This document shows positions 1 to 11,617 of a stretch of DNA of 64,000 nucleotides, one piece after another. Each line of letters begins with the position of its first letter. Position 1 is the first letter of the stretch. The DNA is from Isoptericola sp. AK164. GTDB taxonomy: Bacteria > Actinomycetota > Actinomycetes > Actinomycetales > Cellulomonadaceae. The DNA is taken from assembly GCF_029643425.1 (NCBI RefSeq), contig NZ_CP119106.1, positions 2,542,001-2,606,000 on the forward strand. The letters run 5' to 3'. A program made the translations under genes and the position numbers. The notes beneath the pieces are model-generated. The model did not search any database, was not told the origin of the DNA, and saw nothing but the letters and a program-made list of their open reading frames with translations.

Positions 1-1
1 G

Positions 2-3769
<3,768 letters not shown>

Positions 3770-3785
3770 CCGTCGCCGTCAGGCA

Positions 3786-3827
3786 GCACGAAGGGCCCGG
3801 GAGCCGTCGCTCCCGGGCCCTTCGTGC
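3786..3827 (+). terminator. Hairpin terminator after kgd
   Basis: A perfect 19-bp stem (3786-3804 with 3809-3827) closes on the 4-base loop CGTC, 17 bases after the kgd stop codon. There is no clear T-tract, which is common in high-GC actinobacteria. The next gene is convergent, so the hairpin could stop transcription from both sides. Confidence 0.8.
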
Positions 3828-3883
3828 GTCCCCGGCGATCGGGTCCGGTGCGGGCGGTCCGGACCCGCGCGGTCAGCCCCGGC

Positions 3884-4876
3884 TCACCACCTGTCGTGCA
3901 CGTGCTCGCGGATCGAGGAGTCGTAGAGGTCGCGCACGCGGGAGGCGAACAGCGGTCCCAGGCTGCCGGCCTCGCCGGCCGCGGCGTTGAGCCGGGCCTG
4001 CTCCGGGGTGCGCGCACCGGGGATCACGGTCGAGACGCCCGGGCTCTGCCAGATCCACGCGATCGCGGCCTGGGCGGGCGTGAGGTCCTGCTCGAGCCCC
4101 TCGGCGAGCTCGGTGAAGGACGCGGCCGCCTCGACGCCGACGTCGAACGGGACGCCGGAGAACGTCTCGCCCACGTCGAAGGCCTCGCCGCCGCGGTTGA
4201 ACGTGCGGTGGTCGTTCTCGGCGAAGGTGGTGTCCTTCGTGTATCGGCCCGACAGCAGGCCGGAGGCCAGCGGGACCCGGGCGATGATGCCGACCCCGGC
4301 CTCGGACGCCGCCGGCAGGACCTTCTCCAGCGGCTTGTGCCGGAAGGCGTTGAGGATGATCTGCACCGTCGCGACCCCGGGACGGGCGATGGCCGTCAGG
4401 GCCTCGTCGACGGTCTCCACGGAGACGCCGTAGGAGGCCATGGCGCCCTCGTCCACGAGCGTGTCCAGGGCGTCGTAGACCTCGTCGCGGGAGTACACCG
4501 GCGTCGGCGGGCAGTGCAGCTGGACCAGGTCGAGGGTGTCCACGCCGAGGTTGGCGCGCGACCGGTCGGTCCAGGACCGGAAGTTCTCCAGGACGTAGTT
4601 CTCCGGGACCTGGTCCGCGCGGCGCCCCATCTTGGTCGCCACGGTGAGGCCCTCGTCGCGGTGGTCGGCGAGGAACGCGCCGACCGTCTGCTCGCTGCGG
4701 CCGTCGCCGTAGACGTCCGCGGTGTCGTAGAAGGTCACCCCGGCCTCGAGCGACGCCTCGAGCACGGCGCGCGCGTCAGCGTCGCTCACCTCGCCCCAGT
4801 CCGCGCCGAGCTGCCAGGTGCCCAGGCCGACGACCGAGACCATCCGACCGGTCCGGCCGAGTACCCGCTTCTGCAT
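3884..4876 (-). CDS. Aldo/keto reductase
   Basis: A predicted cytosolic NADPH-dependent oxidoreductase of the aldo/keto reductase superfamily, 330 residues as expected for a (beta/alpha)8 barrel. The catalytic tetrad is visible: Asp and Tyr in DTADVYGDGRSE, Lys in VATKMGRRAD, His in LVQLHCPP. The C-terminal cofactor region has STVIPGARTPEQ. The ATG at 4876 has GGAGG six bases upstream. It is transcribed divergently from the aldose epimerase gene. The substrate cannot be told from sequence. Confidence 0.93.
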   Translation of the reverse strand: MQKRVLGRTGRMVSVVGLGTWQLGADWGEVSDADARAVLEASLEAGVTFYDTADVYGDGRSEQTVGAFLADHRDEGLTVATKMGRRADQVPENYVLENFRSWTDRSRANLGVDTLDLVQLHCPPTPVYSRDEVYDALDTLVDEGAMASYGVSVETVDEALTAIARPGVATVQIILNAFRHKPLEKVLPAASEAGVGIIARVPLASGLLSGRYTKDTTFAENDHRTFNRGGEAFDVGETFSGVPFDVGVEAAASFTELAEGLEQDLTPAQAAIAWIWQSPGVSTVIPGARTPEQARLNAAAGEAGSLGPLFASRVRDLYDSSIREHVHDRW

Positions 4877-4946
4877 CAGTGTCCTCCAAGTCCGAGGGGG
4901 TCGACCTTCACACGGTACGCGGGACGCACCGATCAGGCTTGCCGAC

Positions 4947-4952
4947 TACGGT
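4947..4952 (+). promoter_or_regulatory. -10 element for a leaderless aldose epimerase mRNA
   Basis: TACGGT lies exactly six bases before GTG 4959, so the transcript would begin at or next to the start codon. No convincing -35 was found. Confidence 0.4.
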
Positions 4953-4958
4953 GTGACC

Positions 4959-5891
4959 GTGAACACGAGCCCGAGCACCGAGACGGCACCCACGCCGTCC
5001 GGCACCCAGTACCACCTGTCCGCCGGCACCCACCGCGCCACGATCGCCGAGGTCGGGGCCATGGTGCGCGAGTACACCGTCGACGGCCTCGACGTCTTCG
5101 TGCCGTTCGCCGAGCACGAGCCCGCACCGGTCTTCAACGCCGCCGTGCTGGTCCCGTGGCCCAACCGTCTTCGCGACGGCCGGTACGCCGCCGACGGCGA
5201 GACGTACCAGCTCCCGCTGAGCGAGCCCGACCGCGGCACGGCCCTGCACGGGCTCGGCTGCTGGTACCGCTGGTCGGCCGTCGAGGTCGCCGACGACGCG
5301 GTCACGCTGGAGCTGGCGCTGCCCGCGCAGAAGGGCTGGCCGTTCCAGCTCACCACCCGCGTGCGCTACTCCCTGGACGCCGAGCGCGGCCTCGAGATCC
5401 GGGTGACCACCCGCAACGTCGGCACCGGCACGGCACCCTACGGCGTCGGGTTCCACCCCTGGCTCTCCTCCGGCGGCGCCGACCTCGACGCGTGCACCGT
5501 GCGCCTGGACGCCACCGAGCACGTCACCGTCGACGACCGGCTGCTGCCCACCGGCGTCGAACCGGTCACGGGCGACCACGACCTGCGCGCGACGCGCTCG
5601 CTGGCCGGGCTCGACCTGGACGACGCCTGGGTCTCGGCCACGCGGGACGACGACGGACTGTCGTGGTGCCGGCTGGGGCGCCCGGACGGGCGGACCGCCG
5701 CCGTCTGGATGGACGACTCGATGGACTGCTGGCAGGTCTGCTCGGCGAACCACATCGCCGGCCACGAGCGCTTCGGCCTGGCCGCCGAGCCCATGAGCTG
5801 CTACGCCGACGCCTTCAACTCCGGCGACCGGCTCGTCCGGCTGGCTCCGGGCGACTCCCACGAGGTCCGCTGGGGTGCCAGCCTGCTGTGA
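4959..5891 (+). CDS. Aldose 1-epimerase family protein
   Basis: Predicted mutarotase that interconverts alpha and beta anomers of a sugar, or a sugar-6-phosphate epimerase relative. Family features: WPNRLRDGRY near residue 67, the first histidine in ALHGLGCWYRW, the catalytic-type histidine in GVGFHPWLSS and a Glu in GLAAEPMSCYADAF near the C-terminus. It is 310 residues long. I chose GTG 4959 because a TACGGT hexamer lies six bases upstream (leaderless layout). GTG 4953, two codons earlier, is an alternative. The open frame extends to 4818, but that part lies over the divergent gene and promoter region. A strong hairpin follows. Confidence 0.9.
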   Translation: MNTSPSTETAPTPSGTQYHLSAGTHRATIAEVGAMVREYTVDGLDVFVPFAEHEPAPVFNAAVLVPWPNRLRDGRYAADGETYQLPLSEPDRGTALHGLGCWYRWSAVEVADDAVTLELALPAQKGWPFQLTTRVRYSLDAERGLEIRVTTRNVGTGTAPYGVGFHPWLSSGGADLDACTVRLDATEHVTVDDRLLPTGVEPVTGDHDLRATRSLAGLDLDDAWVSATRDDDGLSWCRLGRPDGRTAAVWMDDSMDCWQVCSANHIAGHERFGLAAEPMSCYADAFNSGDRLVRLAPGDSHEVRWGASLL

Positions 5892-5926
5892 CGAACCGTG
5901 CCAGGACGGCTCATCCGCGACGAGAT

Positions 5927-5936
5927 GTCACGAACC
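5927..5936 (+). repeat. Recurring decamer GTCACGAACC (three intergenic copies)
   Basis: Exact copies lie at 5927-5936, 14872-14881 and 20292-20301. A one-mismatch copy, GTGACGAACC, spans the epimerase stop codon at 5888-5897. All three exact copies are intergenic. The second and third each end exactly 14 bases before a start codon (14896 and 20316). No known binding site is recognised. Confidence 0.4.
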
Positions 5937-5978
5937 GGGCGCCGGCCCCTCCCTGCGGAGGGGTGCCGCCGGCGCCCG
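5936..5978 (+). terminator. GC-rich hairpin after the epimerase gene
   Basis: The outer 11-bp stem (5936-5946 with 5968-5978) and an inner stem of about 7 bp (CCCCTCC with GGAGGGG) are separated by a small one-sided bulge. It lies 45 bases after the stop codon and about 80 bases before the next start, so it probably separates the two genes. Confidence 0.65.
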
Positions 5979-6060
5979 GCGTGGGATCATGCCGTGCCGA
6001 GCCTGGGCACGGAACAATGACGGCGCAACACAGTGACTCGGCAGGGGACGGTGACAGGTC

Positions 6061-6666
6061 GTGACGGACCGCGAGGTGCGCATCTGCGTGGTGGGCGACG
6101 AGCTCAGCGTGGGCGTCGGCGACGGCCGCGCCCTGGGCTGGACCGGACGCGTGCTGGCGCGGACCCGGTTCGACCGGCCGGCGATGACCTTCACCCTGGC
6201 GGTGCCGGGCGAGACGACGTCGACCCTCGGCGCGCGCTGGGAGGCCGAGACCGAGCCGCGGTTCGGCCCGGAGCAGACCCACGACAACCGTCTCGTGGTC
6301 GCCCTGGGCCGCCACGACGTCGACTCCGGCCTGTCGGTCGCCCGGTCGCGGCTCAACCTGGCGAACATCCTCGACGTCGCCGACAACCGGCGCCTGTCGA
6401 CGTTCGTCGTCGGGCCCCCGCCGGGGCGGCCGGAGGACGGCGGCCGGATCGCCGAGCTCTCCGCGGCCTTCCAGGACGTCGCGAGCCGTCGACGCGTGCC
6501 CTACGTGGACACCTACACCCCGCTCGCCCAGCACGAGCAGTGGCTGGCCGACCTCGCCACCACGGGGTCGACCTACCCCGGGCAGGCGGGCTACGGGCTC
6601 ATGGCCTGGCTGGTGCTGCACACCGGCTGGCACGCCTGGCTCGGCCTGCCGCACGAGACGGAGTGA
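6061..6666 (+). CDS. SGNH/GDSL-like protein with catalytic residues replaced
   Basis: A 201-residue protein with the fold pattern of small actinobacterial GDSL hydrolases: block I VVGDELSVGVGDGRALGW, block II VPGETTSTL, block III LVVALGRHDV and block V STYPGQAGYGLMAW. The functional residues differ from the family: block I Ser is Glu (GDE for GDS), block III Asn is His (GRHD for GTND), and block V Asp-x-x-His before Pro reads GSTYP. It is therefore unlikely to be a classical esterase and may bind a ligand or partner instead. No signal peptide is seen. GTG 6061 is preceded by a short AGG. It is convergent with the DUF4097 gene, nine bases away. Confidence 0.75.
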   Translation: MTDREVRICVVGDELSVGVGDGRALGWTGRVLARTRFDRPAMTFTLAVPGETTSTLGARWEAETEPRFGPEQTHDNRLVVALGRHDVDSGLSVARSRLNLANILDVADNRRLSTFVVGPPPGRPEDGGRIAELSAAFQDVASRRRVPYVDTYTPLAQHEQWLADLATTGSTYPGQAGYGLMAWLVLHTGWHAWLGLPHETE

Positions 6667-6675
6667 CCGGGCGCC

Positions 6676-7476
6676 TCAGCCGCGCGAGACGATGACCCGC
6701 GCGCTGGTGACGGTGGCCGTCACGTAGGCGATGCTCCGGCCGTCCGTCGGGGTCTCGCCGTGGTCGACGGACAACGTCCGCGTGGTCGAGGGCAGCGCCT
6801 CCCCGTCGAGCACCGCCTGCCCCGCCGCGCCGCGGACCTTGAGGCTGACCGGGGTGCCGGCGTCGAGCCGGAGCGCGACGTCGCCCGAGACGGACTTGGC
6901 CGACACCATCGGCACGGTGCCGACGGCGGTGACCGCCACGGCACCGGACACGCTGCTCGTGGTGACCCGGCCCAGGGTGCCCTCCAGGGCGAGGGCGCCG
7001 GAGACGACCTGCGCCGAGACGTCGCCGGTGTGCCCCGAGGAGGCCACGTCGCCGGAGACGGACCGCAGGTACAGCGACCCGTGCGTGCCGGCCGTGCGCA
7101 CGGTGCCGGTGACCGTCTTGACCACCGTCCCGGACGTGCCGGTGACCTCGACGTCCGCCTCGGTCGTGCCGACGTCGACCCGGACCTGCGGCGGGACGGT
7201 GACGTGCACGACGGCCCGCTCGGAGCTGCCGAGCGACCGCACGCGGGCCACGAACGCCTCGACCGCGTTCCGCTCGTAGCCAATGCGCAGCCGGTCGCCG
7301 TCGCGGTCGACGTGCAGCGGCTTCTCCCCGACCTCGAGCACCTCGAGCGTGACCTGGGTGGTCTCCGGGTCGACCGTGACGTCCGCCCGGCCGTCCTGGA
7401 GCCGGATCGTCAACGCACCCACACCCGTGACCTCGACGGTCTGCGGGGCGGCGATCGCCCAGGACTCGGTGCTCAT
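6676..7476 (-). CDS. DUF4097 family beta-strand repeat protein
   Basis: A 266-residue protein made of repeated short beta strands (TTEADVEVTGTSG, YLRSVSGDVASSGHTGD, VTTSSVSGAVAVTAV and similar) that should build a right-handed beta solenoid, as in DUF4097 putative adhesin proteins. There is no signal peptide or membrane segment, so it appears cytosolic despite the adhesin label. The start at 7476 has GGAGG five to six bases upstream; the open frame runs 23 codons further without support. TATGAT at about 7524-7529 on this strand may be its -10. Function unknown. Confidence 0.8.
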   Translation of the reverse strand: MSTESWAIAAPQTVEVTGVGALTIRLQDGRADVTVDPETTQVTLEVLEVGEKPLHVDRDGDRLRIGYERNAVEAFVARVRSLGSSERAVVHVTVPPQVRVDVGTTEADVEVTGTSGTVVKTVTGTVRTAGTHGSLYLRSVSGDVASSGHTGDVSAQVVSGALALEGTLGRVTTSSVSGAVAVTAVGTVPMVSAKSVSGDVALRLDAGTPVSLKVRGAAGQAVLDGEALPSTTRTLSVDHGETPTDGRSIAYVTATVTSARVIVSRG

Positions 7477-7565
7477 GCTGCCTCCAGGGAGCCGGTGACA
7501 CGGGTCGTCGTGCGATTGTGGGATCATAGACCGACCCCCGACCACCTTCTCGTGAGGAGACGATC

Positions 7566-7640
7566 ATGAGCAAGCGCGGAAACAAGCGTCGCGCCCGCAA
7601 GGGCAAGAACGCCAACCACGGCAAGCGTCCCAACGCCTGA
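7566..7640 (+). CDS. 50S ribosomal protein bL37 (24 residues)
   Basis: An ORF of 24 codons, ATG 7566 to TGA 7638, preceded by GAGGAG at the right distance. The product starts MSKRGNKRRARKGKN and ends NHGKRPNA. This very basic pattern matches bL37, the tiny actinobacterial protein of the mycobacterial large subunit. It is followed directly by a 20-bp hairpin, so it forms a complete single-gene unit. It is easily missed by gene callers because of its size. Confidence 0.88.
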   Translation: MSKRGNKRRARKGKNANHGKRPNA

Positions 7641-7651
7641 GGACGCCCTGC

Positions 7652-7695
7652 ACGACGACGGGCCGGCACCCTGCGGGGTGCCGGCCCGTCGTCGT
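7652..7695 (+). terminator. Hairpin terminator after bL37
   Basis: A perfect 20-bp inverted repeat (7652-7671 with 7676-7695) with the loop TGCG, starting 12 bases after the stop codon. It also lies downstream of the convergent rsrA gene and could serve both. Confidence 0.8.
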
Positions 7696-7735
7696 CCCCG
7701 GACCGTCGTGACGGACGGCCGGTGCGGGTGCGCTC

Positions 7736-8017
7736 TCAGCCCGAGACGCGCATCACCGTGATCTGCTCACGGATGCGCAGGCGCAGCGTCGCGGGCGCCT
7801 GCTCCGCGCAGGACCGCTTGACGAGCTTCTTGACGAGCTCCTCGACGCTCAGCTCGGCCAGGCAGGGCGAGCAGTGCGCGACGTGCGCACGCATGCGGTG
7901 CTCGTCGTCCTCGGTCATCTCCGAGTCGAGGTACTCGTACAGGTGCCCCAGCGCGTGCTCGCAGTCGCTCTCGCCCTCGGCGGGCTCGTGCGGGATGGGG
8001 GTCACGTCCGCGCTCAT
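7736..8017 (-). CDS. rsrA: Zinc-binding anti-sigma factor, RsrA/RshA family (mycothiol system)
   Basis: Cytosolic redox-sensing anti-sigma factor predicted to hold SigR inactive until disulfide stress oxidises its zinc cysteines. It has 93 residues and the ZAS signature H-x3-C-x2-C (HVAHCSPC, about residues 47-54), plus an upstream Cys in [13 protein letters not shown]. It overlaps the sigR stop codon by four bases (ATGA, 8014-8017), so the two are translationally coupled, and has a GGAGGAG ribosome site. Pairing with SigR is the standard actinobacterial arrangement. Confidence 0.93.
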   Translation of the reverse strand: MSADVTPIPHEPAEGESDCEHALGHLYEYLDSEMTEDDEHRMRAHVAHCSPCLAELSVEELVKKLVKRSCAEQAPATLRLRIREQITVMRVSG

Positions 8018-8682
8018 GATTCTCCTCCGCGCGCTCCGGCGAGTCCTCGGTCCGCGGCGTAGTCCGCCAACAGCTCGCGCAGCTGCCGTCGTCCACGGTG
8101 CAGCCGGGACATCACGGTCCCGATCGGTGTACCCATGATCTCCGCGATCTCCTTGTAGGGGAACCCCTCGACGTCGGCGTAGTACACGACCATCCGGCGG
8201 TCCTCGGGCAGCTCCTGCAGCGCCCGCTTCACGTCGGAGTCCGGGAGCCGGTCGAGCGCCTCGGCCTCGGCCGAGCGGAGCCCCTGCGAGGTGTGGGTCG
8301 CCGCCCGGGCGATCTGCCAGTCCTCGATGTCGTCGGTCTGCGCCTGCTGCGGCTGCCGCTGCTTCTTGCGGTAGTTGTTGATGAAGGTGTTCGTCAGGAT
8401 CCGGTACAGCCAGGCCTTGAGGTTGGTGCCGGGCTTGTACTGGTGGAAGGCGGCGAACGCCTTGGCGAACGTCTCCTGCACGAGGTCCTCGGCGTCGGCC
8501 GGGTTGCGCGTCATGCGCAGCGCCGCGGAGTACAGCTGGTCGATGTACTCCATCGCGTCGCGCTCGAAGCGCGCGGCACGGTCCGCCGCCGACTCCTCGT
8601 CCGGAGCGCGCTCGGTGTCCTCGCCGACCTCGTCGTCGGTCGGCTGAGGGGTGGTGGTCGCCGCGTCGTCATCCTGGGTCAT
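8014..8682 (-). CDS. sigR: Group 4 RNA polymerase sigma factor SigR/SigH, thiol-oxidative stress
   Basis: ECF sigma factor that directs polymerase to disulfide-stress promoters. The 222-residue form starts at ATG 8682 ([10 protein letters not shown]). Region 2 contains [20 protein letters not shown] and [20 protein letters not shown]; region 4 contains [17 protein letters not shown] and [24 protein letters not shown] eight bases before ATG 8682 would give an almost leaderless mRNA. An in-frame ATG at 8820, with GGAAG upstream, would add 46 residues and lies just below a SigR-type promoter. This resembles the two isoforms, SigR and SigR', known in Streptomyces. Translational overlap with rsrA. 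Confidence 0.93.
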   Translation of the reverse strand: MTQDDDAATTTPQPTDDEVGEDTERAPDEESAADRAARFERDAMEYIDQLYSAALRMTRNPADAEDLVQETFAKAFAAFHQYKPGTNLKAWLYRILTNTFINNYRKKQRQPQQAQTDDIEDWQIARAATHTSQGLRSAEAEALDRLPDSDVKRALQELPEDRRMVVYYADVEGFPYKEIAEIMGTPIGTVMSRLHRGRRQLRELLADYAADRGLAGARGGES

Positions 8683-8690
8683 CGCTGTCG

Positions 8691-8696
8691 AGCCTA
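8691..8696 (-). promoter_or_regulatory. -10 element for the short sigR transcript
   Basis: TAGGCT on the minus strand, eight bases before ATG 8682. Transcription would begin one or two bases before the start codon. It fits a housekeeping promoter of the TANNNT class. No -35 was recognised. Confidence 0.45.
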
Positions 8697-8842
8697 GCCC
8701 CAGCGGCCAGCCGCTGCGGGGTACGTCCGGGGACGCCGCCGTCGGCCGACCGAGGTCGGAGGGAACGGAGAACAGGGTCGCGTCGCGCACCCCGCCCGCT
8801 GCGGGGGCGTCTCGAGTCATGCAGGCTTCCACACTGCGGTGC

Positions 8843-8869
8843 AACCAGGGACGACCGACCGGCATTCCC
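8843..8869 (-). promoter_or_regulatory. SigR-type promoter: GGGAAT, 18-base spacer, GTT
   Basis: Reading the minus strand, GGGAAT (8869-8864) is followed by exactly 18 bases and GTT (8845-8843). This matches the SigR/SigH consensus GGAAT-N18/19-GTT. Transcription would start near 8836, just upstream of the in-frame ATG 8820. This indicates autoregulation of sigR and suggests that the stress-induced message encodes a longer protein. Confidence 0.75.
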
Positions 8870-8930
8870 CGCAGGTCAGGGCGCTGCCTCGGCCCACACC
8901 ACGACGCGGCGGCGCCGGGGCCCGTCGGGA

Positions 8931-9896
8931 TCAGGACGCGACGTCCGCGAACCGCCGTCGGTAGGACGTCGGGCTGGTCCCGAGCAGGCGCGCGAAGTGG
9001 TGCCGCAGGACGGCGGCGCTGCCGAACCCGACGAGCCGGGCGACCTCCTCGACCGGGACGCCGGGCTGCTCCAGGAGCTCCTGCGCGCGGGCGACGCGCT
9101 GCCGCGTCAGCCAGGCACCCGGCGTCGTACCCGTCTCGGCGCGGAAGCGGCGGGCGAAGGTCCGTTCGGAGAGCATCGCGCGCCGCGCCAGCGCCGGCAC
9201 GCTGTGGTCGAGCTCGAGGTGTCCGCGCATCCAGGCGAGCAGGTCGGCCAGCGAGTCGCCCTGCTGCGGGACGGGGTCGACGACGTACTGCGCCTGCCCG
9301 CCGTCGCGCTGCGGCGGGACGACCATGCGGCGGGCGACCGCACGGGCGGCCTCTCCCCCGAGCTCGGTGCGTACCAGGTGCAGGCACGCGTCGATGCCGG
9401 CGGCCGTGCCGGCGCTGGTGAGCACCCGACCGTCGGCGACGTAGAGCACGTCGGGATCGACGTCGGCCCGGGGCGCCGCCGCGGCGAGGCGGTCGGCGAA
9501 CATCCAGTGGGTGGTGCAGCGCCGCCCGTCGAGCAGACCGGCCGCGGCGAGCACGAACGCGCCGGAGCACAGCGAGACGATCCAGGCGCCCCGCTCGTGC
9601 GCGGCCCGGATCGCGTCGAGGTAGGCGGGCGGGACGTCGATGTGCTCGGCGTCGGTGAGGACGTCGTAGGCGACCACGACGACGACGTCGGCGTCCTCGG
9701 TCGCCTCGAGCCCGGCGTCGACGTGGACTGAGAACCCGCCCTTGGTCGGCACGGGTCCGGGCTCGGGGGTGCACAGCGTGAAGTCGAACGTCGGCCCGCC
9801 GGTGTCGCGGCGGTCGATGCCGAACACCTCGTAGGCGATGCCCATCTCGAACGGCGCGACGCCGGGGACGACGACGGCGGCCACCTTCTCGATCAT
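8931..9896 (-). CDS. GlxA-type transcriptional regulator (DJ-1/PfpI domain plus AraC HTH)
   Basis: A 321-residue regulator. The N-terminal half is a DJ-1/PfpI-like domain with the nucleophile-elbow sequence [20 protein letters not shown] and the adjacent [15 protein letters not shown]. The C-terminal half (about 215-320) is an AraC double helix-turn-helix with [19 protein letters not shown] and [20 protein letters not shown]. The start at 9896 is preceded by GAGGGG; a much longer frame upstream is unsupported. It lies upstream of sigR in the same direction. The target genes and ligand are unknown. Confidence 0.9.
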   Translation of the reverse strand: MIEKVAAVVVPGVAPFEMGIAYEVFGIDRRDTGGPTFDFTLCTPEPGPVPTKGGFSVHVDAGLEATEDADVVVVVAYDVLTDAEHIDVPPAYLDAIRAAHERGAWIVSLCSGAFVLAAAGLLDGRRCTTHWMFADRLAAAAPRADVDPDVLYVADGRVLTSAGTAAGIDACLHLVRTELGGEAARAVARRMVVPPQRDGGQAQYVVDPVPQQGDSLADLLAWMRGHLELDHSVPALARRAMLSERTFARRFRAETGTTPGAWLTRQRVARAQELLEQPGVPVEEVARLVGFGSAAVLRHHFARLLGTSPTSYRRRFADVAS

Positions 9897-9970
9897 CCCC
9901 TCAGCCTGGCACAGATGTGGCGGGATCTCGACTGACGACCAGATGCTGCCACTCTCGGCAGCACTCCGGA

Positions 9971-10852
9971 TCACGCCGACGAAGCCGCCGCGCCGACCAG
10001 CACGAAGGTGACGACCGCACCGACGGCGACCAGGGCCACCCGCCCACGCACGCCGGCCCCCCGACGGCCCGCGACCGAGGCCACCACGACGATCACCACT
10101 GTCGCCGCCCCGGCCACGGCAGCCCCGCGCCACAAGTAGGCGGCGGCAGCCTCGAGATCGCCCGGTACACCGAAGAGCGGCGCTGCGGTGATCATCGCCG
10201 CGAAGGCCAGGTAGGCGGGGATCATCACGATGCCGGCGGCGCCCACGAGCCAGGCCAGCGGCCCGGCCCACGCCGCCTCACCGGTCGCGCGACGGGGCGC
10301 CCGGGCACCGGGCGCCCCGGAGCCCTCCTCGAGCGCTCCCGTCGCACCGCGAACCTGCTCGCCCCCGCTGGTCGAGCCGGCTCCGGCGTTCCGCGCCACG
10401 CGCCACCAGACGACGGCACACCCGGTGACGGCGCAGGCTGCGGCGGCGGTGACCGCGATCCCGAGGTCGAGCCAGCCGACGAGCCGGTACGACCGACTGT
10501 CGAACAACGCGTACACGCTCAGCCCTCGCCCCCGGACGAGCAGCCCGAACGCGACACCCGCCACGGCGAACGCCGTCAGACGAGCCCATCGCGGACGGTG
10601 CCACACGAGCGCGACGATCAGCGCGGCTCCGGGGACGCCGGCCAGCAGCAGCGGCAGCCCGACCCAGATCAGCACCGTGAGGACCTGTCCACCGACCGAA
10701 GGCGCCGCGGCGCCGGCGATCCCCCGGACCACCGCGGCCACAGCAGTGGAGAGCAGAACGTAGCTCGCCATCCCCCACGCGCAGATCTCGACACCCCGCC
10801 TCCACGGACGGACCGGCGCACTCGCCACGAGGCCTGTTTCCACGCAGGTCAT
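9971..10852 (-). CDS. Polytopic membrane protein of unknown function
   Basis: About 293 residues with roughly seven or eight hydrophobic segments (for example VLIWVGLPLLLAGVPGAALI, LDLGIAVTAAAACAVTGCAV, VALVAVGAVVTFVLVGAAA). A polar, Gly/Arg/Glu-rich cytosolic loop lies in the middle. No family was recognised. The start is uncertain: ATG 10852 has only a weak ribosome site, and a later ATG begins MASYVLLSTAV. It lies upstream of the GlxA-type regulator, with a gap of about 75 bases. Confidence 0.55.
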   Translation of the reverse strand: MTCVETGLVASAPVRPWRRGVEICAWGMASYVLLSTAVAAVVRGIAGAAAPSVGGQVLTVLIWVGLPLLLAGVPGAALIVALVWHRPRWARLTAFAVAGVAFGLLVRGRGLSVYALFDSRSYRLVGWLDLGIAVTAAAACAVTGCAVVWWRVARNAGAGSTSGGEQVRGATGALEEGSGAPGARAPRRATGEAAWAGPLAWLVGAAGIVMIPAYLAFAAMITAAPLFGVPGDLEAAAAYLWRGAAVAGAATVVIVVVASVAGRRGAGVRGRVALVAVGAVVTFVLVGAAASSA

Positions 10853-10906
10853 GGCACCGCACGGGCCATCGGCTGTCAACGCCCCGCGGCGCCGGCGGCT
10901 CGATGG

Positions 10907-10958
10907 CAGAACATCGACGGGTGATGTCGATACCGCCACTCGTGACAGAACATCGACG
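10907..10958 (+). repeat. Direct repeat CAGAACATCGACG, two copies
   Basis: The 13-mer occurs at 10907-10919 and 10946-10958, separated by 26 bases that include GATGTCGATACCGCCACTCG. Together the block resembles the terminal or internal repeats left by a transposable element, but no transposase remains nearby, so this origin is only a guess. Confidence 0.45.
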
Positions 10959-10975
10959 AGCGAAGAATTGCTGCC

Positions 10976-11122
10976 ATGACGATGATCCTGCTGCTGCTCA
11001 CCCTGCTGACCGCCGGCGTCTGGATGACGGCGCTCGCACGGACCGTCCGGCGCGACGGGCTCGGGAGCCGCCGGCCGCCCCGGTCCCACCTCGAGTGGTG
11101 GGAGGGCGCCGAGCCGCGCTGA
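10976..11122 (+). CDS. Small single-pass membrane protein (48 residues)
   Basis: ATG 10976 to TGA 11120. The product has one N-terminal hydrophobic helix (MTMILLLLTLLTAGVWMTAL) and a basic, proline-rich tail (RTVRRDGLGSRRPPRSHLEW). Short proteins of this shape, ending in an R-D-G-x-G-x-R-x-P-P-x-S-H-like tail, are common in actinobacteria and phages; the function is unknown. It lies in the gap between two minus-strand genes. No good Shine-Dalgarno was seen, which lowers confidence. Confidence 0.55.
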   Translation: MTMILLLLTLLTAGVWMTALARTVRRDGLGSRRPPRSHLEWWEGAEPR

Positions 11123-11155
11123 GGGCCGCTCCGGGAGGCGGCGGGCAGCGGGCGG

Positions 11156-11539
11156 CTACGGCTCGAGGAGCTGCACGACCTCGACGCCGCACTGCACGGG
11201 GTCCGACTCCTGGCAGACCTCGTCGACCCACACCTCGACCATCGCCCCGGCGACGAGCACGGCCACGTCCGCTGCGGAGCCGTCGACGTCCAGCACCTCC
11301 GTGCCGTCGGTGAGCAGCGCCATCCCCTCGTAGTAGGGGTCGGAGGCCCGCACGAGGACCGGCCGGCCCGCCCTGCCGCCGTCGTCGTCGACCGCGCCGC
11401 CGTCGGCCACCACGCCCCGCACGTCCGACGGCTCCTCCGGTGCCAGGCCGACGTCCCCGCAGCCCGACAGCACCACGGCTGCGGCGAGCAGGGCGGCGGG
11501 CGCAGCGGCGCGCCGGAGGGTCGAGGGCACGACAGACAT
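11156..11539 (-). CDS. Small predicted lipoprotein
   Basis: 127 residues with a lipoprotein signal peptide: basic RR, a hydrophobic core (APAALLAAAVVL) and lipobox LSGC with Cys near residue 27. The mature part is acidic (DVRGVVADGGAVDDDGGRAG), then has LVRASDPYYEGMALLTDGTEVLDVDG and two cysteines (VCQESDPVQC). It should be anchored outside the membrane. No family recognised. It is divergent from the DoxX gene. Confidence 0.65.
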   Translation of the reverse strand: MSVVPSTLRRAAAPAALLAAAVVLSGCGDVGLAPEEPSDVRGVVADGGAVDDDGGRAGRPVLVRASDPYYEGMALLTDGTEVLDVDGSAADVAVLVAGAMVEVWVDEVCQESDPVQCGVEVVQLLEP

Positions 11540-11617
11540 CCGACCGCACCCCTGCTCACGCCGTCAACCAGCGTGTATCGGTGGGCATGTCTGCAGCCGC
11601 TCTGCCACAGTGGGCCT

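Noticed and set aside
8821-9774. Extension of the sigR frame beyond ATG 8820
   Set aside because: The extra part overlaps the GlxA-type regulator on the same strand in another frame and lies upstream of the SigR-type promoter, so it would not be on that transcript.
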